From: Ctenosaura bakeri
Lineage: Eukaryota > Chordata > Lepidosauria > Squamata > Iguanidae
Length of the DNA: 64,000 nt
Direction: 5' to 3'
Assembly: GCA_948474755.1 (NCBI GenBank)
Contig: CAOLHI010000254.1
Span: 372,001 to 436,000, forward strand
Shown: one piece after another, positions 12,701 to 24,700 of the stretch
Layout of the letters: every line of letters starts with the position of its first letter
How positions within the stretch are numbered: position 1 is the first letter of the stretch
Notes under the pieces: generated by a model
What the model saw: the letters and a program-made list of their open reading frames with translations, nothing else
What the model was told of the DNA's origin: nothing
The model's database searches: none
Position numbers and translations under genes: made by a program

Positions 12701-15700
12701 CTGTGAGGGGACTTCAGCTCAGAATAACTAAAGAGGTAGTACAGGAATATCTAGGTACTCTAAATGAATTCATGTCTCCAAGACTGGGTGGACTGCATTC
12801 AAGGACATTAAAGGAACTTATAGATGTGATCAGAGAGCCATTGTAAATAATCTTTGGCAATTCTTGGAGAACAAAGGAGGTCCCAGCAGACTGTAGAAGG
12901 TAAATGTTGCCCCATTTAAAGGACGTGGTGACGACTGAGCAATTAATGACCAGTCAGCTTGATGACAATGCCAATAAAGACTCTAGAAGAGATCATTAAA
13001 CAGTCTATGAGCACTTAGAAAGGAATGTTGGGTTCATAAAGAGCTAGCATGGATTTTTCAAAAATGACTCATGCTACATTAACCATCTCTCTTTGATTTA
13101 AGGCTTGACAGATGGGGAAGATGTAGCAAATCTTGGTATTAGTAATGGATTGACAAGACTGGACAAGATCCTCCATGATTAAGCTGGTAAAATGTGGACT
13201 AGACAGTGCTTTGTTAGAAGGAACTGTAACTGGTTGTGAACCAAACCCAAAGAGTGCTTCCTAATGGTTCCTCTCCATCTTGGAGAGAAACAACTAGTGG
13301 GGTATTGTTTGTTCTGTTTGTTGCCTGATGTTGTTCAACATCTATGTAACTGACTTAGATGATGGAGTAGAAGGCAGATGACACCAAATTAGGAAGGGTA
13401 ACTAATACCTGGATGATAAAATCAGGATTCAAAACAATTTAATGGACTGCTCATCAAAATGAATTTCAATAGGGATAAATGATACTACATTCAGGCAGAA
13501 AAAAATGGAATGCACAAGTATAGAATGGGTGGCAGCTGGCTTGAGAACAGTACATGTGTAAAGAATCTAGAGGGTCTCAGTAGACCATGAGTTAAATATG
13601 ATTCAACAATGTGATGTGGTAGCCAAAACACTCAGTGCCATTCTAGACTGCACCAACAGAAGTACTGTTTAGACTGAAGGAAGTCACCCCACTGTGCTGT
13701 GGTCAGACCTCAAATGGAATACTGTGTCCAGTTCAAGGGAGATATTGACCAGCTGGAACATGCTGAGAGAAAAGCAAACAAGATAAAAGATCTGGAGATC
13801 AAGGCCTGTGAGGAACACCTTAAGGAGCTGAGTACGTTTAGCTCAGAGAAGAGAATATTGAGAGGTGATGCCATAGCCATGCTCACATACCTGAAGGGCT
13901 GTCATGTAAAAGATGGAATGAGCTTGTTTTTGGCTGCTCTACTAACCAGAATACAAATCAATGGATTCAAATTACCAAAAAGAGAGAGAGAGAGAAAGAT
14001 AGATTCTACCTAAACATTAGGAGGAACTATTTGACTGTACTGTAAAGTTCTGTTTGATAGTGGAACAGACTGCCTCACAGGGTGGTAGACTCTCTTTCTT
14101 TGGAGGTCTTTAAACAGTGGTTGTGCGGCCATATTTTGGGAGTGCTTTAGTTGTAGTATCTCTGCATGGCAGGAGATTGGACTAGATGGCCCTTACAATT
14201 CCTTTCAGCTTTATGATACTATGGTTCTTTTGATCTTCACCCTTTCTCTATGTGTTGTCCTTCACAGTAGAGGAAACATCAAGGAGCAGATGACTGACCT
14301 ATTAGCAAAATGATGCACAAGTAATGGAAATTAACTTAGTGAATTTTACTAACCGTACTATCTTCTTGCTCAATGCCTGGCAACACCCAGTGACATCGGA
14401 AGATCTCTCCCAAGATGGGATTGTAAGGCTTTTTAGCAACAGACCCTTTTCTTCCTGCATGGAAAGCTGAGAGGTACCACTTTACCACTTGAACCATTCG
14501 GTCCTTTGGATCTTTTTGGTCACTAATGCTAGAGAAAACATAGGTAATTAATAATATTGTTATTCTGAAACCAAAGTATCTACAGAATGAGAAACTAAAC
14601 AGACACGCCTTTGTTTAGATCCATCTAAGTAGTATCATGTCTGCAATCACAGATAAAAGTCCATATATAATGAAAATCCTGAATACCTCACAAATAAGTC
14701 TGGGTGTGCAAAGAAGTCAGCATACATTTCTAAGAGTGATCTTCTTTCCAAAATAAAAGTTGGAAGGACCACCTAAGGCAAGAAAAGAAATACAGAACTT
14801 CAGCTGCTGTTGTTGATTTTTTTTTTAACAGACTGAAGCAAAAAAGTCTTAAAGCAGTGATCAACACTGCCTTGGCATGAATTGACATTTCTAAGAGGCA
14901 TGTACTATAAATGTGGTGCATCTCCTTTACTTGGACACAGTAACTTTCTGTCTACACATACCATAAACTTTCCACTGCCAGAGCTTTTTTCTTTGTTTTT
15001 CTTTTGCACAATTCATCAGGCGAAAAATTGGAAAGACAAAATAATCCTGCAAACTTATATTCAGCATCTTTAACAGAAGAAACTTTTATTTCTTATTAAA
15101 AGTTCCACCTTAATATTTTTTAACGTTCATGAGGACGAAATAATTATAAGAATTGCATCATAACAACTCACACATATGGCCTAAATCAAACTGCTAGTCC
15201 CAAACAGAGCAGACCCACTGACCATAGAACTTACCTAACTGCTGACTCACCAACTTTCCACTGAATCAACAAGTCTAGCTAGTTACGTCTAGCAAGTGGA
15301 TTTGGGTCAACATTGTGACCCATTTTGTTGCTCCTTCAGGTCATGATAAGGTGAAGTCACTCTCCATTAGATCAAAGCCTTGATGAAGGGGACAAGTTGT
15401 TCACTTCTTAACCCGACGCAATGAGAAGGGATAATGGCTACCTTACACTGAATGAGAAAGGTTACTGCTGGTTGCTCACCTCACAGTTTAAGTCCCATCA
15501 TGTTGGCGTGTGATTGTATGGTAACAATTGGTTAGCTGATAAAGTTCTTCAGGGACTAAGAACTCTCTGTTTAAGTAAGATCATATCTGCATAGCTATGC
15601 CTTTCTTGTTGCAAATCTAGCCCAATTACGTGTCTGTGGCAAAGTGGAGCATTGCCATTTCAGTAATAATGGAGTGTAATATAAGTGGAAAAGGCCAATA

Positions 15701-18700
15701 AAGAGAACAAATATCTTGTAAGTTTTAAGAGACATATTCTGATTACCCATCTGGTCAACAGATTTCACCTTACTCTTTTATAAATAAAGTGCAGTGGTCT
15801 GGGAAATCCGCAGATCTAGACAGTGGCTCTAAATCTGTCCTGGATTGGGATTGCAACTTCCTAAGGAGTCAAGTACAGTTTGATTCAGTGTTTTTGTTGA
15901 AAGTCATCATATAATCATCGCTTCTCAGCCTTTTGGCTAAGATCAAGTGTAGACAGTCATCATAGAATCCATGGTCAGGAGTGCTTTTTTATACCTTTAC
16001 TTCGTTTGCCAGCAGCAGGCTTATCTGGAAAAAGCACTTTATCTCAGTGACGTAAGCTAAACTAGATACTGTAATACATTCTTTGTTATGATTCCTAAAC
16101 AGTCTAGAAGCCTCAACTGGTACAGAACGCAAGAATACTTATGTGACGAAGTTCTGAAGGTGTGGTTATCTGAAGTGCCAGGGTAGCCTGGAAGCAGACT
16201 GCTAGGCAATCAGAATAGCACGTCAGGAAGGAAACCCACCCCAGTAGTGTGTGGGAGGGGCTTGTGGCTAAGAGAAAAAGTTATATAAAGTCAAGTACCT
16301 GTGAGCGTTTTGATTACTTCAGTGACAGCCTAGCAAGGAGCTAGGGAGCAGAGTCCCTTAGTCAGTCAGAAAGTGTGACTCTTTGGGGAGGGTTCTCAGT
16401 GGAAGCCTAGTAAGATGCAGAAGAGTAATTAAAGCCTAGTAGTCTGGTCAGAGAATGTGACCTTTGTGACCTTTGTTAAGCCTTTGGTGGGAGTCTAGTC
16501 AAAGTGCTGTTAGGTGATAATTGTGCCTTTTATGAAGTCTAAACATATAACCTGTTATATGGTCTAAAAAGTGCACTGAGGAAATGTATCAACCTCGACT
16601 TACACGTGAACTCTGACACACTACTTTATTGTTTTCTTAATAAATGTTACAGTTTATTTTTGTAAACACTGATTCAGCTTGAGTTGTCTACAGTGATAAG
16701 TTAACACAGAAAACAGACTAAATAACCACTGAAAGCCCTCATTCTTTTACACAAAGATGGTGCTATTGCAAGGGTGACAGAGCTGTGTGGTAAAGATAAG
16801 GTGCCTTATCAAATTGGGAATTGCCAAACCAATCTGGGAGAACTAAGGGCCTGTTAGAACCTGTTAGAACCAGGCACTATTGTCATATTGCATCTATTCT
16901 TCAACTCTGGCCTACAACCATAAGCATGTTGGCCTTCAAAAAAAAGAATCTAAAGGCTCTTAAAACATTCAGATAATCTTACTGTCATTATGCATAAGAA
17001 TATCTGCTGGTATAATTTTAATGTTATTTTTATTTTTTACCGGTGCTGGAAATGTAACATTCTTTTTGTTCTCTGCCTTGAGAGGACATACATCCTAAAA
17101 GTGGTCAAGAAATCAATTTTTATAACAGTACAACTAGTTCCTCATAAATAGATTTTCCGACTGTGAATTTTTCATCTTTCAATGATAAAGCTCTAAGCCT
17201 TTTACTTAGGAATCTAACAATTCTACCTCTATGGTGGCAATTCCTTGTCTCCTCCTCCACACTGCAGGCCCAAGTCACCATACCCAAGGTATCTCCTGAA
17301 AATGAGAAGCCCTCAAGAAGAAGCTTCCAGGAGGGTAACCTGGTCTTGCACGTGGGAAGCCGCAGAAGGGATTTCACCACATGTAAGCATCCTTGCATAT
17401 CCATACAGTTGGCAGACACTGTCTGTATTGAATATGAAGCAGCAAGAGTACACAGCAATTTGTATATTATTTACAAACATGGCAGGTCAAATATGGTATG
17501 CGCAGATTTTTAAAAGACTACTGTATTCGCCAGCATACAAGACACACTGGCACATAAGACACACCCCATTTATACATCAGTACTGCAGCCACAAGGTTGT
17601 GAGTTCGATCCCACAGGGCTCCAGGCTGACTCAGCCTTCCATCCTTCCGCAGGTTGGTAAAATGAGTACCCAGCTTATTCGAGGCAAATAGCTAACACAT
17701 TGTAAACCACTTAGAGAGCACCTAGCTGATAAGTGGTATAGAAATATATATGCTATTGCTAGTGTATAAGACATACTGATGTATAAGATGCACCCCCTTT
17801 TCAAACAGTATTTTTTAAGGAATAAAGTGAGTCTTATACGCCAGCAAACAGAGTATCTCATCAATAGTTTTAGCCCATTCCACATCTGTATTTATTTGGG
17901 ATACAGGAGATACATAGTTTTGATTTATTTAACAAAATGGCCCTCCTTAACAAAGAAATCTGGTATTTATTCAGTTATTGAACCACTTTCACCTCTGAAC
18001 TAACAAAAGCCACTAACATTGATTTGATTTTCCATGAAGCTGCTTTTCAGTCTTACCTTTGTTAGATCCATTCCTAACCTAACTTGTGATAAAAGATGCA
18101 TGATAACACTTTTGTGTTCTTCCACTGATTCTCCTTCAGCATCATCATCTCTATCATCAATAGGATCAAATAGATCTGTAAAAACAAATATTTTAAATCA
18201 TTTCTCTACTTGAAAAATTAGCTGATAGTATGGAAAAATAAGCATGCATTTTTCCCCTTGCTATTGCAATCCATACCTGTTATAAAGAGAGGACATAACC
18301 TTCTTTTCTGCATTTCTCTGTTATCTATATTTTGATCAACATACCACAAATGGTACTGAAATGACTTTGCCCTTGTAAAATTTATGAACATCTCTTACCA
18401 GCATCATTTGTTCCATTAGACATGGAAGAATTGAGAGATTCTGCTGTGTCCGGCCGTTTCATACTACTTCCTGTGCTGCTACGTGTTAGGATTGCCCCGG
18501 TTCCTGAAGGACTGTGGAAGTATACAAAGCTCTTAAAGCTGAACACATTTTGACAGTTCTAAACACAACACTTTGAAGAACCCTCACAAAAAATTTAAAT
18601 ATCAAAAAAGTTAAGCAGAGAAAAGGCTGCCCATAAAGTAGGTTTCCTGCATCTTTCCATAGCCTGCAACCACTTCTGTTCTCTAAAAACTTCATTAGGT

Positions 18701-21700
18701 CATTGGGGATACATATAGATGATACATGGAGGAGGCAAGTCGCAACACAAGGAAGGAATTGCTGAAGGTCAGGTGGAAGAAGCTTCTACAAGCAGGAAGC
18801 TCTCTCTGCAGGCTGACTTGTTAGATCTCCTCTTGTACTGGCCCAAATTGATTCATTAGTCCCAGGCAGCCAGCACAGATCCACTGAGTCAACTGGAACT
18901 TGCTAAGTCAACTTTAAGTTCCATTGTTTTAATAAATCCTTCTTGGGGACTGCTGGAGCACAGGGGACTACAGTGGATAGTAAAAGGAAGGAAAACTTCA
19001 CTGTATGAACGGCATTCATTTAGCTTTTAACTTTTGGAACCAACCCAAAGGTTCAATTCAGAAATGTTTACAATGTCCCTTTATTGTAGTCCAGTTTTAG
19101 ATGACATCTAAATCTGATTCTCAGAGGATATGCAGCTGTACAGAAGTTAAAGTGGATTTTTTGAACTGGGGCCACCTGGCTCTCACTCTTTACTGCATTA
19201 ACTCACATAAATTCATGGATAAAAAGTCAGTTTCTAGTACCATCAACAGGAGCTAGTGCACACCTTCCAAATACAACATCTCTGAAGAGTTAATTGCTAC
19301 AGTTACTTCACAATATGGATGTTGTGAAAGTAATACAGACTTTCAGTGTAAAAAATTATCTTAAATTTATATTTTGAAAAGCTGAGAAAGCTACTTGAAA
19401 GTTCTGCCTTAAGCATTTCTGCCATAAATGATAGAACATCTGGATTCAGACCCACACATTACAGAACTACAATGGGCCCCTTCACTTTCACAAGGGCTTG
19501 GAGTGCAGAACCCTTGCTAAAGTGGAAAAACCACAAATAACAATCCCTGGTTTCCCTCCCATTCCCTTTTGGCGCTCTCTCCTTCCTGTTCCCATGTGAA
19601 ACAGAAAGGAATGGGGGTGGAGTGGAGGAAGACTCGCATGAACCTTCCTTTCCCCTGGAGCTCCCTCCCTCTTCTTTCCATGCAAAATGTAAGGAAGGAG
19701 GGGAATGCTCATGCAAGCCTTCCTTTCCCCCTCCAGAGCTCCCCCTCTTCCCACTCCCATGCAAAACGGAAGGGAACAGGGGGTGGAGGAAGGTTTGTGC
19801 AAGCCTTCCTCCCCACCACCAGAGCTCCCCCTTCCTCTTCTCATGCAAAATAAAAGGGAACAGGGGTGGGGAAAACTCACGTGAGCCTTCCTTTACCCCC
19901 TCCAGAGCTCCCCTGCATTCCTATGCATTTTGCCCCAGCGCTGAGAACTCATGTGAGTTCCTCCCCATTCCTTTCCATTTTGCCTCGGCGTGAATTCTCT
20001 GTGCCAGAGCAAAATACATGGGAATAGGAGGAGAATTGAGGGAGCGGAGGGCATGCACACTCACAAGTAATCAAATTTGTGAGGGTCAAACCCTCAAATG
20101 TTGAGGGAGGACTGTATCCTCTGTTCTCAGAAGAAAATATCCTGCCTGTGTAGGCTTTCCATGACTTACTCCAAACATCTCTTTGGGGATGAACTACTCT
20201 GATAGAATTCATCAGCATCATAAAATTCATCTTCACTGCTGGAATAGGAGAAATCGGGAACAGTATTTGGAGAAAGATTGACATGGCTCGGAGAAGTTAA
20301 ACTGCTGCTGGGTGCTGATTGTCCACTTCCTGTAAAGATTATTGTGAATAATTTACAGTTTGTTACAAAGCATTCGTGGTTTATACAGTCTGTTTCTCAT
20401 ATGACTCAATACATGCTAGTTCATCAAATTCAAGATTTCTAGGCACATATAAAAATTAGAGAGATGGAACAGTCCCATGACAAGCACTTGGGTGTAATTC
20501 TGCCCCCAATCACCATATCAATCCACTTCAGCTATCATAAACAGAGAGCGGTACAAATCACTCACCCTAGAACAAAAACAGAGATGATTTCTTAAACAAG
20601 TGAGCCAACTCACCTCCTACAAAAAACTTCCCCCCGCTCAAAACAACTCATTGTCACCAGACATTACAATATTCACTGGTGAGGGGGGAATCTTCCACAT
20701 TTATAATGAACTGGACACTCCTTGAAGAAAAGTGAATTATGGCTATGGCTAGATAGATATACTGTATTAATTCCTTTCTCTCCAACATCAATACAGCAGG
20801 ACTGGGCCACAAGCAGCCTTGTGCACTTCTGTGATCCTTGGACAACTCCCCATTACGCTGCATGTGCTCAAAAACCAGGGCAATCACACTTTAGAAAGCC
20901 TCTACGAGTGCCGATTCTCTGCTAAACCAAGATGTGGGGCTCTTTTTAGTGAAACAGCGCATCACACTCATTTTAAAGGAAGAAAACTCATTTTTTAGTG
21001 AGTCACTTCTGGTTTTGAAAAAACAACCGCTTTTTTGGGAGGAGGGAGTGCAACCCATGGTGGATCCCAACATTAAAACTGGCCCTTCCATTGAAGTTGC
21101 CCATCATGCATTTCATCAGCGAGACTGCTTAAGTAAAACATAATATTATCTATGATGCCAAAGCCTTCACAAACACCAATCCTACCAAATTCAATTTCAC
21201 ATTTTAAAACCAGACAATCATGCTGTACCTGTACTATTTGGTGTTGGAGTCTGGTGATTTCCGAGTAATGCTACAGCAGGTCCAACAGCCAACGATGATG
21301 GTCGCTGTTCTGATTTGCAAAGCTGAGCTGGCTCTAAAATACATTAAAGTAATGTAATGAAATAGGAGAGAGAAGTGTCCAGGTTTTGCATGACATCACC
21401 TTCATCACAATCATGATCAAGGATGCAACCAGAATGAATTATGAAAGTTTGCCAGATTTGACTAGAAGCCAATCACATCTTCTAGAACATTTAATCCATT
21501 TGAAAATAAGAGAAAAGAACCCAATACATATTTTAGCACATACGAAAAAATATTATCAGGTCATTCCTGCCCCCCTCGAAACTAACAGTTACGTAGCACT
21601 AAGAATATAACAGATTATATAAAGCATGTCACAAGCCATGCTGTTTCTTTAACTACACTGCTTGCATACATATACTCTTTATCAGTGCTACCCAAAGTGG

Positions 21701-24700
21701 TGGTCTATGGATCAGTGCCAGTCCTTGAGCCACTGATTGCTAGTCTGAGGCAAGTTTCCAAGAGAGGAACAATCACCATAGCCAATGGGCACAAACATGG
21801 TAGTGGTCCATCACACATTAAAAAAAATTGCTGGTCCCCAGATCAGAAATCTTGAGGTGAGCAGGTTGCTTATCTGTCATTGTGGTTTTTTGTGGTTGTT
21901 TGCAAACTCACACAGATGGGAATTTACATGTCTGCAGAGATCATCTTTGGAAACTTCTAGAGCTAGGTCTCTTTAGCTGAGGGCCCTTTCCTCTCCATAC
22001 TACACATCTTCAGTATGGTTGCCACTCAAGCCTCATCAGTTCGATGTCTGCCAGAGCAGTCAGCAACCAAGGGAGTTGAGCACAGCAATAGAGGGGAGGC
22101 AGGTGAGCTGTGTGAGTTCACAGATGGCTAGCTGAACCACAGTTACAGGTAAGCAACCTGCTTTTCTTCATGGGCTCTGCGACTCACACATACGGGAGAT
22201 TAGCAAGCTACACACACCTAAAGGGAGGGTGAGACTATGCTTATGACAACTGAAATGCATACAAGCCAAAGGAATTAGAACCTCTGGTCCAAACATCAAG
22301 TCTACAGTGCTTTACAAAAGAAACTGGTCAAGCCCAGGACAAAAAGTCTATACACCAGCTAGGAACACAGATGAAGTTGAGACAGCCCTCATAGTATCAG
22401 AATGGATAGAGAAGCTTTGGCTTTGACTTCCAGGAAGTCTGATAGGCCAACAAGATGGCAGCAGGAACCACTTGGAAATATGCTGCAAGGAAGCTTGACA
22501 ATCTTGTCTGAGTTCCAAAGAAGACAAAAAGTCTAGAGGATTTTCTGAAGTGTTTTGCCCAATCAATGTAGAAGGTGATGGCACATCTTACATCTATCAC
22601 ATGGTGAGTGTTTTTGTCATCTGTGGACTGTTTTGAGAAATGAGAACTGCAGAGAAAATTAAGCGGGAAAGTCACCACTGGAAGAACAGTGACATCTGGA
22701 AACAGAACCATCTTCTTCTTTTGGAACTGAAGGAATGGTAGATCCACGCTCAAAGTGGCCAGCTCATTAGCTCTCCTAACAGAGGTGACAGCCACAAGAA
22801 TATAGTCTTTCATGTGAGGAGCTGCAAGTCATGTGAGGCAAGGAGTCTGAAAGGACATCTCATTAACTGGGAGAGAACCAGCTCTAAATCTTGAGTAGGA
22901 GAAATAGGACTTCAAGAAGGAAAGGTGTTAACAAAACCTGTGGAAGAAAAGCTTAACCAAAGGGTGTACAAACGATGAGGGGAAGTTTCGAGGTCAAGTG
23001 AAGGCCGAGAAAATAGCCACGTAAACTCTTACTGAAAAGATGGAGAAGCCTTGTAATGCCAAGGAAGACAGGAACCAAAGAATATAGTTAATGGACATTC
23101 AGTACCAGTCCACATGTACATCATTGTGAAAAGTGAGGAAGTGAATTTCTTGGTTGATTGTCTATGTGCAGAGTGAAGGACAACTAATACTCCAGGAGAA
23201 TATCCTCCAAGCTGTGAGACAAGGGATGAGAAGATCTTGGGGCAAAAATCTCACCATCAGCTTGGGTGAGGAGATCATGGCAGAACAAGAGTCCACAAAA
23301 GCAATGAGACAGGTGCAAAAGTGTAGTCAATCACAGCTGTTGAGGCCACCAAGGTGAACCCAGAATGCAGTCTGTGTCATCATCCCTGATCTCCACCAGG
23401 GCCCTGGTGATGAGTGGAAAAGGAAGAAAGTTTAGAGGAAAAGACCATTCCGGTTGAAAAGAGACTCATCTCCTGGTGCACCTCAAAGAGGTGGTGCCTG
23501 GGCACAGCAGTGAGGGCACTGATGGTTGTCCACACTGCCAAACAGGTCCACCTATGCCTGGCCTCAACAGTCAAATATCTCAAGGACTAAAGGAAATAAC
23601 TTCCACTCATGAGACTGGACTTGCAATCTTCTGGGAACGTTGGCCAGAAAATTTTCCTTCACTAGAAGATAAACTGCAATAAGAATAATTTGCCTGATCA
23701 TACACCAATCCCAGAACTCAATGGTGAGATCAAGAAGAATCCAGGAGTGGGTACTTCCTTGCTTGTTCATGTGAAAAACCACCATCATGTTGTCTGTCAT
23801 GATCTGAATTTGATAAAGAGATTTATCATGATTTGATAAAGAGAGATTCAAAGGGTCTGAATGCCTTGACCACAGAGAGTAGTTCTTTTTCTCTTGAGGA
23901 GACCCAGTATCTCTGACGGCTAGAGTTCCCATGTGACCTCCCAACAATGGCTAGATGCATCCATTGTCACTATACTCGTGGGTTTGGGGATGGAGAATGG
24001 AATGCCCACAAGCAGGTTTGACAGCAATGCCCCTCAGAGAAGAGGCTGACAAACTGAGATCAGCAAGCAGAAACTCATCAGAGGATTGTCCAATTCTGGG
24101 ATGAACATAAAGAGGAACCAGGTCTGTAGCAGCTGTATTCAAAGCTGAGAGAAGGGGCTGACATGGTCAATGCCATCAACTTAGAAGCACCTGCACATCC
24201 TTTGTGTGACAGATGACAGCCCTGAGGTTGATGAGCAACTGATTATGCCACAAAAAGAGCCAATGACTGACCAAACCAGCTTGCAAACATTCCCATCAGT
24301 TGAAAGACAAGTGGAGGCAGAGTTGCCCCAGCCAGCTCGAGGGAGAAAGAACTAGCAGTGATTTAGAGGAATTACATTCAGCTGTGCCCCCTAGCTCCCA
24401 ATCACAGGGGAGACTGAAATGAACAGCTCAGAGGGAAGCCACTTTTGCTAGATTAAGGAAACAGAACAACGATGAGTAACACCTGTTTTCAGTGGCTATT
24501 TAAGTCTGCCAGCGTGGCTTGCAGTTTGCTTGTAGCAAATTACTATGCAAACCCTCACGACCCTTGTGTTTGGGCTCCCTTGACCCCACCAGATGGACAT
24601 TCAGCTTTCTGGACCTTTTGAATTTGACCTTGACTTGGCTCTGCTCAGCGTTTCCACTTGTTGTTTGTATTGGACACTCCCCACTGCTGTCTCCTCCTCC

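Larger units (their letters stand above)
9820..14353 (-). other. OSBPL9 intron rich in CR1 sequence
   Basis: A 4.5 kb intron. It holds a - strand CR1 fragment (10390-10910) and a degenerate + strand CR1 (about 11300-14225). The first 570 bases show nothing recognisable. Confidence 0.6.
14773..18056 (-). other. OSBPL9 intron with several inserted elements
   Basis: A 3.3 kb intron containing a U2 retropseudogene (15917), a solo-LTR candidate (16142) and a SINE inside a MITE (17512-17846). Nothing was recognised in 14773-15900 or 16710-17500. Confidence 0.55.

Noticed and set aside
15917..15952. Functional U2 snRNA gene
   Set aside because: Only 36 of about 190 bases are present, with no Sm site, no 3' stem and no upstream snRNA promoter element seen.
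19459..19993. Overlapping open frames of 95-130 residues on both strands
   Set aside because: All are products of the tandem repeat at 19620-19960, with the same low-complexity text in several frames.
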